Origin: Massilia sp. W12
GTDB lineage: Bacteria; Pseudomonadota; Gammaproteobacteria; Burkholderiales; Burkholderiaceae_D
Assembly (NCBI RefSeq): GCF_037300705.1
Contig: NZ_CP147776.1
Location: 1-64,000 of the forward strand
DNA: 64,000 nt
Direction of reading: 5' to 3'
Part shown: positions 11,092 to 20,500 of the stretch, one piece after another
Numbering within the stretch: the stretch's first letter is position 1
How the letters are laid out: each line of letters starts with the position of its first letter
Notes under the pieces: generated by a model
What the model saw: only the letters and a program-made list of their open reading frames with translations
The model's database searches: none
What the model was told of the DNA's origin: nothing
Program-made: the position numbers and the translations under genes

Positions 11092-13923
11092 ATGAAGATC
11101 CACACCCCGCGCCTGCTGGCGCTGCCCGCCTTGCTCGCTGCGCTGTATGGCGTCACGCCGGCGCTGGCGCATGATCACGCCTCGCATACCAAACATGCCG
11201 CCCCGGCTGCGCAAAGCAGTGCGCCGCAGATCGCTTTTGAAAAATTCAAACTCGCTAACGGCCTGGAAGTGATTCTGGCGCCGAATAAAAAATTGCCCGT
11301 CGTCACCGTCAATATCTGGTATCACGTCGGCCCCGCGAACGAGGAACCGGGCCTGACCGGTTTTGCCCACCTGTTTGAACACATGATGTTCGCCGGCACC
11401 AAGCATGTGCCGCGCGGCATGGCCGATAAGCTGCTGGAAAGCATTGGCGTGACCGACTCCAACGGCACCACCGACTTCGACCGCACCAATTATTTCGACA
11501 CCGTGCCCGCCAATCAGCTCGAAACCGCGCTCTGGATTCACGCCGACCGCATGGGCTATCTGCTGGACGTGCTGGACCAAACCGCGCTGTCCAATCAGCA
11601 AGACGTGGTGCGCAATGAGCGCCGCCAAAGCGTGGAAAACCGCCCCTATGGCATTGTCGAAGAGGGCTTGATCCAACTCATGCTGCCCAAGGGCCATCCG
11701 TATTATGCCGTGGTGATGGGCTCGCACGAAGATATTCAAAACGCCAAACTGGCTGACATCCGCAACTTCTTCACGCGCTACTACACGCCGAATAACGCCA
11801 GCCTGGTGCTGGCCGGCGACTTTGACCCGGCGCAAGCCAAGCGCCTGGTGCAAAAATACTTCGGCAGCTTCAAGCGCGGCCCGGACGTGGCCAAGCCCAA
11901 GGTCGAAACGCCGAAAATCACGGAAGAACGGCGCGCCGTGATCACCGATCAGGTGGAATTGCCGCGCGTCTTCATGGGCTGGCTGACTTCGCCGGCCTAC
12001 ACCCCGGGCGATATGGAATTGTCGCTGGCGGCGCAAATTCTGGGCGGCGGCAAAGCCAGCCGCCTGTACAAAAAGCTGGTGTATGAAAAGCAAATCGCGC
12101 AAGACGTCGCCGCCGCGCAATACTCGAATGCGCTGACTTCGATGTTCATGATGGATGTCACCGCGCGTCCTGGCAAAACCGCGCAGGAAATCGAAGCCGC
12201 GATGGAAGAGGAATTGGTGCGGCTGCGCGACGAAGGCCCGACCGAACAGGAACTCGAACGCGCCCGTAACACCATCGAAACCCTGGTTTTGACCACTGTC
12301 GAAAAATCCTCCGGCCTGGCGAATCAGCTCAACCACTACAACCAATACACTGGCGACCCCGGCTATCTGGAAAAAGATTTGCAACGCATGCGCAGTGTGA
12401 CCCCGGCGGCGATCAAGGCGGCGGTGGCGGCGCAATTGCAAAAGAATATGCGCGCCGTGGTGCATGGCGTGCCGGGCGAGAAGAAACTGGCGCCGGAAGT
12501 GCCGGTTCCGCCGCAAGCCAAAGAAGTCAAAGGCGAAGCCAAGGCCATGCATGCAGCAGAAAGCTGGCGTCAAAAACAGCCCAAGGCTGGCCCGGAACCC
12601 AAGCTGAGCCTGCCGCAAGCACAGCAATTCAAGCTGGATAACGGTTTGCAAGTGATTTATCACAAAAACCCGTCCCTGCCTTTGGTGGCGGCGGAGTTGG
12701 TGATCAAGAGCGGAGCCGGCAGCAATCCGGCGCAGCGCCCCGGCTTGGCTGATTTCACCAGCAAGATGCTGGAAGAAGGCAGCCAAAAACGCAATGCGCT
12801 GCAAATCGCCGATGAATTGGCGCAGCTCGGCGCGACCGTCTCCAGCGGATCGGGACAGGACGCCAGCTTTGTGAAAATGCTCTCGCTGCGCAGCAATTTC
12901 GCGCGCACGCTGGATGTGGTGGCGGATATGGTGCTCAACCCGGCTTTCCCGCAAGCGGAAATCGAACGCCAGCGCGCCGCGCGCATGGGCGAACTGACCC
13001 AGGAAAAGGAAAATCCTAACCAGATCGCAGCACGCGTGGCGCGCATGGTGCAATACGGCCCGCAACATCCGGCTGCCTATCCGCAGATCGGTTCCGAGCA
13101 AAGCATGAAAGATCTGCAGCGCGAGGATGTGCTGGCATTCTGGCGTCAACACTATCTGCCGAATAACGCCGCCCTGGTGGTGTCGGGCGATATCGATGAA
13201 GCCGAATTGAAAAAACTGGCGAACCAATATTTTGGCGCCTGGAAGAGCGGCGCCGCGCCGCAGGAAAAACGCATCAGCGCGATGCCGGGCGCGGCCAAAG
13301 TGGTGTTGGTGGACAAGCCGGGCGCTTCGCAAACCGCCGTGCGCGTGATTGCCGATGGCCCTTTGCGCAAAGACAGCCAGCTGGATGCGCTGGAAGTCTT
13401 GAACGCCGCGATGGGCGGCTTATTCACCAGCCGCATCAATCACAACCTGCGTGAAGTCAAGGGCTACACCTATGGCGTGTATTCGCGTTTGAATCCGGGT
13501 CGTCAATATGGCAACTTCAGCCTGGGCGGCGGCATCCGCGCCGACGCCACCGGCGACGCGATTTCCATCATGTTCAAAGAAGTCAAAGACATGCTGGGCA
13601 AACCGATGGCGGCAGGCGAATTCAAGGGCGCGCGCAATGCGCAAGTGTTGACGCTGCCGGCCACCTTCGCCACCAATGCGGTGATCAGCCAAAGCATGGC
13701 CAATCTGTTCATTTATGATTTGCCGCTCGACTATTACAGCAAGCTGCCGCAACGCTTTGCCGCCGTAACCCCGCAAAGCGCACAAAAAGCCGGCATCAAA
13801 TATCTGCAGCCGGAATTGCTGAAAGTGATTGCAGTGGGGGATAAGGCCAAAGTTTTGCCGCAGCTGGAAAAGCTGAAAATGGGCAAGATCGAAGAGCGTG
13901 ACGCCGAAGGCAAGCTGAAATAA
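11092..13923 (+). CDS. Exported M16 zinc peptidase, two-repeat form
   Basis: A 943-residue pitrilysin-type metallopeptidase beginning with a clear signal peptide (MKIHTPRLLALPALLAALYG, cleavage probably after ALA), so it acts in the periplasm. A His-rich stretch (HDHASHTKH) follows and might bind metal. The inverted zinc motif HxxEH is seen as HLFEHMMFAG near residue 93, with a downstream Glu in RNERRQSVENRPYG. The second M16 repeat begins near residue 510 and lacks HxxEH, as in most two-domain members. I chose ATG 11092 because it starts the signal peptide, although no strong Shine-Dalgarno is seen. The physiological substrate is unknown. A hairpin terminator follows. Confidence 0.93.
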   Translation: MKIHTPRLLALPALLAALYGVTPALAHDHASHTKHAAPAAQSSAPQIAFEKFKLANGLEVILAPNKKLPVVTVNIWYHVGPANEEPGLTGFAHLFEHMMFAGTKHVPRGMADKLLESIGVTDSNGTTDFDRTNYFDTVPANQLETALWIHADRMGYLLDVLDQTALSNQQDVVRNERRQSVENRPYGIVEEGLIQLMLPKGHPYYAVVMGSHEDIQNAKLADIRNFFTRYYTPNNASLVLAGDFDPAQAKRLVQKYFGSFKRGPDVAKPKVETPKITEERRAVITDQVELPRVFMGWLTSPAYTPGDMELSLAAQILGGGKASRLYKKLVYEKQIAQDVAAAQYSNALTSMFMMDVTARPGKTAQEIEAAMEEELVRLRDEGPTEQELERARNTIETLVLTTVEKSSGLANQLNHYNQYTGDPGYLEKDLQRMRSVTPAAIKAAVAAQLQKNMRAVVHGVPGEKKLAPEVPVPPQAKEVKGEAKAMHAAESWRQKQPKAGPEPKLSLPQAQQFKLDNGLQVIYHKNPSLPLVAAELVIKSGAGSNPAQRPGLADFTSKMLEEGSQKRNALQIADELAQLGATVSSGSGQDASFVKMLSLRSNFARTLDVVADMVLNPAFPQAEIERQRAARMGELTQEKENPNQIAARVARMVQYGPQHPAAYPQIGSEQSMKDLQREDVLAFWRQHYLPNNAALVVSGDIDEAELKKLANQYFGAWKSGAAPQEKRISAMPGAAKVVLVDKPGASQTAVRVIADGPLRKDSQLDALEVLNAAMGGLFTSRINHNLREVKGYTYGVYSRLNPGRQYGNFSLGGGIRADATGDAISIMFKEVKDMLGKPMAAGEFKGARNAQVLTLPATFATNAVISQSMANLFIYDLPLDYYSKLPQRFAAVTPQSAQKAGIKYLQPELLKVIAVGDKAKVLPQLEKLKMGKIEERDAEGKLK

Positions 13924-13942
13924 TCCTGTATTGCCCGCCTTG

Positions 13943-13969
13943 ACAAGCCCGCCCATGAGGCGGGCTTGT
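13943..13969. terminator. Hairpin between convergent genes
   Basis: ACAAGCCCGCC at 13943-13953 pairs perfectly with GGCGGGCTTGT at 13959-13969 across the loop CATGA. The T tract is weak, but its position between the M16 gene and the convergent gene fits a shared terminator. Confidence 0.75.
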
Positions 13970-14850
13970 TATTTGGCCTGCAACTGCACCATACGCCCGA
14001 TTAACAGCGGGCGGTAAGTGCTTTTGCCCAGATTATCCACTGCGCCGGGCTGGCTGAATTGGTAGGTGTAGGCGCTGGCGGTGCTCCAGCTCCAACCCGC
14101 CAAATGTCCCTGCTGGCCGCTGCCGGGGCTGGCGTCTTCATACAAATACAAAACCGCGCGCCCGATGCCGCGATCATGTCCATCGCTCTCCCGGCTGTCA
14201 TTCAAATAGCGGCTGTCGCTGCTGCCATGCGCGCTGGAGGTGGAGTCAATCACCGTCACCATCCAACGCCGCACCAGGGACACGCCAGGAATGGCGCGCG
14301 TATCTTGCAGGCTCATGACTTGCGCCGGCGCCGGCGCAATAAAACTTTCCACCATCATCACATGTCCCCGGCTATCGCCGGCCTTGTATTTGCTGACCAG
14401 CAAATCGCCGCGTTGCAATAACAGACTGCCATGCAAGCGCAAGCGGCGCCCATTCGCCGCCAGTCCGGCGGCGGCGTCCAATGGCTGCAAAGCCATGCCG
14501 CGATACGCGCTGTGCGCGATGGCCGGATCGAGCGCGTCATACCATTGCGCCGCGTCCGGCGAGACGCTGCCGGTCAGTCCCTGCAGCACATCAGCGCTGA
14601 GCTGCGGATAACTTTGTTGCAACAGTAAAGCCATGAATGAGCCGCATTGCGAGGTGGCGCGCAAGACCTGATTGGCGTCCAGGCTGATTGCCGCCGGGCT
14701 GCCATAGACATTGTTTTCCGGCAGGATGCGTCCCAGCCAATTGGCGGCGGTTTGCAGATGGGCTTGCGGCCAATTAAAAGTGGCGGCTTGGGTGGCGCAG
14801 GCGCTGGCGAGCAGGGCGATGGCGCAGCATGAATGGAGTTTGGCAGGCAT
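13969..14850 (-). CDS. Exported protein, possible NlpC/P60-like fold
   Basis: A 293-residue protein with a signal peptide (MPAKLHSCCAIALLASACAT). The body has a Cys in SQCGSFMALLLQ near residue 92, then GDLLVSKYKAGDSRGHVMMVES, where GH-hydrophobic looks like the His region of papain-like NlpC/P60 or CHAP peptidases, and later VIDSTSSAHG. That order (Cys, then GD, then GH, then a polar residue) suggests a cell-wall-directed cysteine peptidase or amidase fold, but this is a tentative reading. It is convergent with the M16 gene and has no operon partner. The stop codon overlaps the terminator stem. Confidence 0.6.
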   Translation of the reverse strand: MPAKLHSCCAIALLASACATQAATFNWPQAHLQTAANWLGRILPENNVYGSPAAISLDANQVLRATSQCGSFMALLLQQSYPQLSADVLQGLTGSVSPDAAQWYDALDPAIAHSAYRGMALQPLDAAAGLAANGRRLRLHGSLLLQRGDLLVSKYKAGDSRGHVMMVESFIAPAPAQVMSLQDTRAIPGVSLVRRWMVTVIDSTSSAHGSSDSRYLNDSRESDGHDRGIGRAVLYLYEDASPGSGQQGHLAGWSWSTASAYTYQFSQPGAVDNLGKSTYRPLLIGRMVQLQAK

Positions 14851-14990
14851 GAAGAACGGGGAAGAGTGGTAGAGAGTAAAGACAATTATGCCATATTGAT
14901 AAATTAATGAAAGAAATTTTAATATTTAAGCCATAAATTTCTGTGAAACAGGTGGCTACGCCAGCGTGCCGGGTGCGCGCTGGGGGGGGG

Positions 14991-15311
14991 CAATTATCCG
15001 GCGGGTAAAAACAGCGCATTGCGATTGCGCGCGCCTTGCTGCGCAATCCGCGCATCCTGATTTTGGACGAAGCCACCAGCGCGCTCGACGCCGCCAGTGA
15101 AGCGCTGGTGCAACAAGCCTTGCACACTTTGATGCAGGGACGCACCACCTTGATTATCGCGCACCGCCTGTCCACCATCGCGCATGCCGACCGCATCGTG
15201 GTGATGCAACAAGGCCGGATTTTGCAGCAAGGGCGGCATGCGGATTTGCTGGCCGATGGCGGCGGCATGTATGCGCAATTGGTGCGGCGGCAGATGGGGC
15301 AGGCGGCTTAA
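14991..15311 (+). pseudogene. ABC transporter ATPase C-terminal remnant
   Basis: The frame reads QLSGG, then a TAA stop at 15006 where the family has Gln, then [11 protein letters not shown], the Walker B/D-loop [12 protein letters not shown], the H-loop [15 protein letters not shown] and a normal C-terminus. This is the last third of an exporter-type (MsbA-like) ABC protein. No membrane domain, Walker A or start codon precedes it; instead there is a G9 run and then AT-rich sequence from about 14885. It is therefore a 5'-truncated gene with an in-frame stop and cannot make a working transporter. The 5' boundary is uncertain. Confidence 0.85.
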
Positions 15312-15324
15312 GCCGCAACATCTT

Positions 15325-16065
15325 TCATTCCTCATCGTCTTGCAGCAATTGTTGCAGGCGGCGCGGGTAATGATTTAAAAAGTCGCGTGTGACGTAATAG
15401 TGTTCGGTATCTTCATACGCGACTTCAGATAAACCGCTGGCGTCAAATTGGATGATTTTGGCCTGCGGGTAAGCCAATAAAATCGGCGAATGGGTGGCGA
15501 TGATGAATTGCGAGTGGTCTTCCACCAAATGATGGATGGCGCGTAAAGCAGCCAGTTGCCGGTTGGGCGAAAGGGCTGCTTCCGGCTCATCCAACAGATA
15601 GACGCCATTTCCTCTGAGCTTGTTCAGCAATACCGCCATAAACGATTCGCCATGCGATTGCTCGTGCAGCGAGCGTCCGCCATAGCTTTCCAGATAGCCA
15701 ACGCCGTCCATATAGCTGGCCAGATTGAAAAAACTTTCCGCCCGCAAAAAATAGCCATCTGTGGGCAGCGGCGGGCTGCGCACCAGGCGCAAACTTTGAT
15801 CCAATGTTGAGACTGAGTTGGCGGTGCTGAAACGGCTGCTCTTGGTTCCGCCTTCTTTGCCAAAGCCCAGCGCCAGCGCCAATGCTTCGAGTATGGTGGA
15901 TTTGCCGGCCCCATTTTCGCCAACGAAGAAAGTGACATTCGGATGAAAATCAATCATGCCGATTTCAGCGACAGCGGGAATATTGAGAGGATAAGCATCG
16001 AAATCAAGCGTAATGTCGGGACGGAATTCGACGCGTTGCAGATAAGGGTGTGAGCGGCGTGGCAT
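15325..16065 (-). CDS. Small stand-alone AAA ATPase (COG3910-like)
   Basis: A 246-residue single-domain ABC-type ATPase of the predicted-ATPase group. It has Walker A FFVGENGAGKST near residue 47, a degenerate signature around SHGESFMAVL near 140, Walker B VYLLDEPEAALSP near 155 and the switch His in IIATHSPILL near 189. No membrane partner is nearby. Its cellular role is unknown; similar proteins occur singly in many genomes and some are near mobile or defence genes. It is transcribed towards the ABC remnant and diverges from the RNase Z gene across 68 bp. Confidence 0.85.
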   Translation of the reverse strand: MPRRSHPYLQRVEFRPDITLDFDAYPLNIPAVAEIGMIDFHPNVTFFVGENGAGKSTILEALALALGFGKEGGTKSSRFSTANSVSTLDQSLRLVRSPPLPTDGYFLRAESFFNLASYMDGVGYLESYGGRSLHEQSHGESFMAVLLNKLRGNGVYLLDEPEAALSPNRQLAALRAIHHLVEDHSQFIIATHSPILLAYPQAKIIQFDASGLSEVAYEDTEHYYVTRDFLNHYPRRLQQLLQDDEE

Positions 16066-16133
16066 GATGCTTGTGAATGTTGGACAGGATGCAGCACGCT
16101 ATACTAATCGAAATCAATGAATGAAAGAATGCT

Positions 16134-17102
16134 GTGGACTTACTGTTTTTAGGCACTTCCTCCGGCGTGCCCACTTTGCAAAGAAACGTCAGCGCGCTGG
16201 CCCTGATTCATGAACAGGGGCGCGAATGGTATTTGCTCGATTGCGGCGAAGCCACCCAGCACCAATTGCTGCGCTGCCCGCTGTCGGTGATTGATTTACG
16301 TGCGATTTTCATCACCCATGTGCATGGCGACCATTGCTATGGTTTGCCCGGCCTGTTGGCCAGCGCGGCGATGAATGGGCGCAAAACCCCGCTGACTCTG
16401 CTGGCGCCGCGCAAAGTGTTGGAGTGGGTCAGCGCCACGCGCGAGTTGACGCAACTGTGGCTGCCGTATGAATTGATTGAAATCGCGATTGATGAGCAGC
16501 CGCAGGACAGGCTTTGGCAAGATCGCGGCTGGAATCTGTCCTGTGTCCCGCTTTCCCACCGCGTGCCGAGCTGGGCCTATGTGCTGCAAGAAGACGCGCC
16601 GCCGCAACAGCTCGACAGCGCCTTGCTGGAGCGCCTGGGCCTGCCGCGCGGCCCCATGTGGGGACAGTTGCAACGCGGCCAAAGCGTGCAATGGCAGGGC
16701 CAGACAATTGCCGCAGAACAGGTATTGCGCGCCAGCGGGCCGGCGCTCAAGCTGGTTTTGGGCGGCGACAATGATCAGCCGGATTTATTGGCGCATGCCT
16801 GTCAGGGGGCGCAAGTGCTGGTGCATGAAGCGACTTACACCGAGTCGATTGCGCAAAAAGTCGGGCCGCAGGTGCAACACAGCAGCGCGGCGCGGGTTGG
16901 CGCCTTTGCCGCCAGCGTCAATTTGCCGCATCTGATTTTGACCCATTTCAGCCCGCGTTACCGCCCTGATGGAGGGGATGACAGCAATTCGCTGCCCTTG
17001 TTGCAAGCCGAGGCGGCGCAAATCTACCGGGGCCGTTTGTGGCTGGCGCAGGATTTTGCACGCTTCCGTTTGCAGCGCGATGGCGTGTTGCATGCTTTGT
17101 GA
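16134..17102 (+). CDS. rnz: Ribonuclease Z (tRNA 3' endonuclease)
   Basis: A metallo-beta-lactamase-fold nuclease that trims tRNA 3' trailers. The 322-residue protein shows the N-terminal LFLGTSSGVPT, the zinc motif HVHGDH near residues 60-65, a later metal ligand region LGGDND, and the C-terminal ILTHFSPRY. The length is that of the short bacterial form. The start is GTG at 16134; the nearby ATG at 16129 is in another frame. This makes it a plausible but weakly initiated gene. It is a single gene, divergent from the small ATPase. Confidence 0.92.
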   Translation: MDLLFLGTSSGVPTLQRNVSALALIHEQGREWYLLDCGEATQHQLLRCPLSVIDLRAIFITHVHGDHCYGLPGLLASAAMNGRKTPLTLLAPRKVLEWVSATRELTQLWLPYELIEIAIDEQPQDRLWQDRGWNLSCVPLSHRVPSWAYVLQEDAPPQQLDSALLERLGLPRGPMWGQLQRGQSVQWQGQTIAAEQVLRASGPALKLVLGGDNDQPDLLAHACQGAQVLVHEATYTESIAQKVGPQVQHSSAARVGAFAASVNLPHLILTHFSPRYRPDGGDDSNSLPLLQAEAAQIYRGRLWLAQDFARFRLQRDGVLHAL

Positions 17103-17154
17103 AGCAGGCTTGCGCTATAGTGCCGATACAAACGCGCGACAAGCTTGGCGCCAG

Positions 17155-17524
17155 ATGGCAAGCAAAGTGGAGTTGAGCGCCTTGGCGCGCCGTCATATTC
17201 GCAGCACCGGATTCGATGGTGACGGTCAAGGCAGCGCCAGCATGCCAGCTTTCAGTTCTTTGGCGCATTCGGCTGGCGATGCCTTGGCGCAACTCATGCA
17301 AACCCAGGCTGACCCGATTTTGCCGATGCTTGAGCCGGCAGCGCAAACATCAAGTCGAACAAACCCGCGATATGCCGGGTTTGAATAAAGATGCGGCTTT
17401 GCGCAGTGAGCGGCAAAAATGGTTGGCGGGATTGTTGCAAGTATTGCAGGCCGCGCCGGATGAGGCGGATGACTTTTTGCGACAGGCGCCTTATCGGTAT
17501 ATTCTTGCCACCGTACAAGGCTGA
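17155..17524 (+). pseudogene. Small unknown ORF, possibly frameshifted
   Basis: From ATG 17155 the frame reads MASKVELSALARRHIRSTGF and continues to MLEPAAQ. The neighbouring frame continues HQVEQTRDMPGLNKDAAL and then QVLQAAPDEADDFLRQAPY to a stop at 17522-17524. Dropping one A from the AAA at 17345-17347 would join them into about 122 residues. Both halves look like protein, but there is no recognised family and no good ribosome-binding site. It could instead be two short ORFs or non-coding. Confidence 0.3.
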
Positions 17525-17570
17525 ATCAATCCAGCGGAAATTGCTGCGCCGTTTCCTTGCAGATGCTCAA

Positions 17571-20500
17571 TTATGAATTGACGCCAATCTGGCACAGCGC
17601 CAGCGCCTCTTCAAACTCATATTGCTGCAAGCAGATTTGAATCTGCTGCATCTGCTGCGCGTTCAAGACTTCGCCCAGCAGCGCGCGTTGTTCCTGGAAA
17701 TAATCCACCGCTTCCAGATTGGCCTCGTTTAACAAGGCGGCAAAGGCTTGCAGCGCGGCTTGCGCCTGTTGTTGCTGTGCATTGTCGCTGCTTGCGCTGT
17801 CTGCTGCATTGTGTGCCTTGGCCTGGGGGGCGGCTGCCGCCGGCAGCGCGTGCAGGCTGTTGAAAATCTCGCTGTGCGCATTTTCCACGCCCTGCATATA
17901 TTGTTCGATCATGCCGGTATCGAGTTGCTCATCCGGGGTTTGGTCGAGATACGATTCGAGCAATTGGGCGGCATGCGCTAAGCGGCTGGCGCCGATGGCG
18001 GCGGCGGCGGTGTGCAGGTGGTGGATGCGCCGGATTGCGGAGAGCAGATCGCCATCGGTGAGCAAGAGCCGGGTTTCAATCACCGCCTGTTTGTGGGTCT
18101 TGGTGAAGCGGTTGAGTTGCTCTTGGTGCAGCGCGGGATTGCCGCCGGATTGGCGCAAGCCGAGTTGATGATCCACCCCGGCCAGATTCGGCAGCGCAGG
18201 CGCGGCAGCCGGGTTGGGCTTGAGCGCCGGCGCGTGCGCCCGTGGCGCATTATGCAGCCAGCGCGCCAGGCAGGCATACAGCTGTTCCGGGTGGATCGGT
18301 TTGGTCAGATAGTCTTGCATGCCTTCGATCAGGCAGCGTTCGCGCACATCGGTGAGGGCGTGCGCGGTCATCGCCACCACCGGCAATTGCGCAAAGCGGG
18401 CGTCGGCGCGCAGTGCGATGGTGGCGGCGTGGCCATCCATTTCCGGCATTTCCAAATCCATCAACACCAGCTGATAGCTGTCCGGGCCGCCGGCCTGCAG
18501 CTTTTGCAAAGCCTCGACCCCGGTGCTGGCGACATCCACTTCAATTCCGACGGCGGCTAACAACTCAATCGCAATCTGCTGATTGATATCATTGTCTTCC
18601 GCCAGCAAGACGCTGGTGTCGCGGAATTGACGCTGATCCGGCGCCGGCAGATGCAGCGGGCAACTCGGAGCGAATACATCCAGCAGCACTTGCTGCAATT
18701 GACTCAAGAGCAGCGGTTGTTGAATAAAGCCGGTGACGCCGGCGGCTTGTGCGGCTTCTTGCAGCGCATCGGCGCCAAACGGCAGCGGCAGCAGAATCGC
18801 CGGGGCCAGGCTCAAGGCCAGTTCCTGCATCTTGCGTGCGCAACTCACCCCATCCAGCGGATGTAAATCATGCGCCAGAATCAACAGCGGGTATGGTTCG
18901 CGCCGCCGTTCCGCCAGTTGCAGCGCAGCCAGCGCGGCGTCTGAGGTGGCCAGGGTTTCCACCTTCATGCCCAGCGCCTGCAGATTTTGCGCCAGAATGC
19001 TGCGCGCCGGGGAGTGGCGCGCCGCCAGCAGCACATGCGCGCCTTGCAGCAGTGAGGCGGCCGGCGGCGTGCTGTGCGCCTGCATGCTTTGCTGTACATA
19101 AAAGTGGAAGGTGGAGCCTTGGCCGGGGTTGCTTTCGACCCAGATGCGTCCCCCCATCATTTCCACCAGTCTTTGCGAAATCGACAGACCCAGTCCGGCC
19201 CCGCCATACTTGCGGGTGGTCGAGGTGTCGGCCTGGGAGAAGGGTTGGAATAAGCGGTTTTTCTGGCTTTGGCTCAAGCCGATGCCGGAATCGCGCACGG
19301 CAAAACACAGATGCACTTGTTCCGCTTCGCCGCTGTGGCGGTCGAGATGGCAGCTGACGCAGATTTCCCCATGTTCGGTGAATTTGATCGCATTGTTCAC
19401 CAGGTTGACTAAAACCTGTCCCAGACGTAAAGGGTCGCCCAGCAACTCGCGCGGCACATCCGGCGCAATATCGAACAGATAATCGAGTTTTTTCTCGCTC
19501 GCTTTCTGGCTCGTCATGCCGGCCAGATTGGAGAGCACATCGTCGAGCTGATACGGCACTTTTTCCACATCCAGCTTGCCGGCTTCGATTTTGGAGAAAT
19601 CCAGAATGTCGTTAATGATCCCCAGCAGGGACAGGCCGGCGCGGTGGATTTTGGCCACATAATCATGCTGTTTGGGACTCAGTTCGGTATGCAGGGCCAG
19701 ATGCGCCATGCCGATGATGGCGTTCATCGGGGTGCGGATCTCATGGCTCATATTGGCCAGGAATTCAGACTTCTGGCGCGTCGCTTCTTCCGCTTTTTGC
19801 TTGGCCTGGTTCAGCCGTTCTTCGTTTTGCTGCAGCGATTGATTGGCCTGGCGCAATTCATCTGCATGCAGGCGCACTTGCTTTTCCTGTTGCCGCAATT
19901 GAATTTCAGTGTCGCGCTGGGTCGCCAGCGTGGCTTCCACCTGGCTGTAGGCGGCGGCATTGTCCAGCGCCACGGCTGCATACGCCGCCAGGGTGCGCAG
20001 CATGTCCAGATGCACGCGCCGGTACACATGTTTTTGATAGCTCTGCACGCCCAGCACGCCCAGCACGCCCAGCACCCGTTCGCCTAACAGCATCGGCACA
20101 TACAGGCCGGCTTGCGGCAGCATGTCTTCCTGCAAGCCGCCCAGCTCCAATTCTTTCGGGATGTCCAGCGCGGGAATGTATTGCGCCAGATCGGCGTCCA
20201 CATCGTTGATGAAAATTTCTTTTTTCTGCTCAATGCAATACACCGCAAGCTGATTGCGCTCGCGCATGCTGCGCGCATACGGGGCCATTTTCTGGCCCCG
20301 GTTGAGGGCATGCGGAAATTCGATCAATTCCTGTTCCGGGCGGTAAAAACCGATGCCGAAATTGGTCGCCACCATCAGCGCATTCACATGCTTGTACAGG
20401 GTGTTGATGATGTCGTCGCGGTTGAGGCTGGCGGTGATTTCGCGCCCGATTTCTGATAACACCGCGATATTGCGCTGCGCTAATTCCAGGCTTTCTTTTT

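Noticed and set aside
11023-13332. 769-codon open frame on the minus strand
   Set aside because: It is antisense to the M16 peptidase gene, has no recognisable domain, and arises from codon bias of the real gene.
15036-15311. Short ABC ATPase ORF as a real gene
   Set aside because: It begins at a TTG inside the ARALL helix, lacks Walker A and follows an in-frame stop, so it is a remnant.
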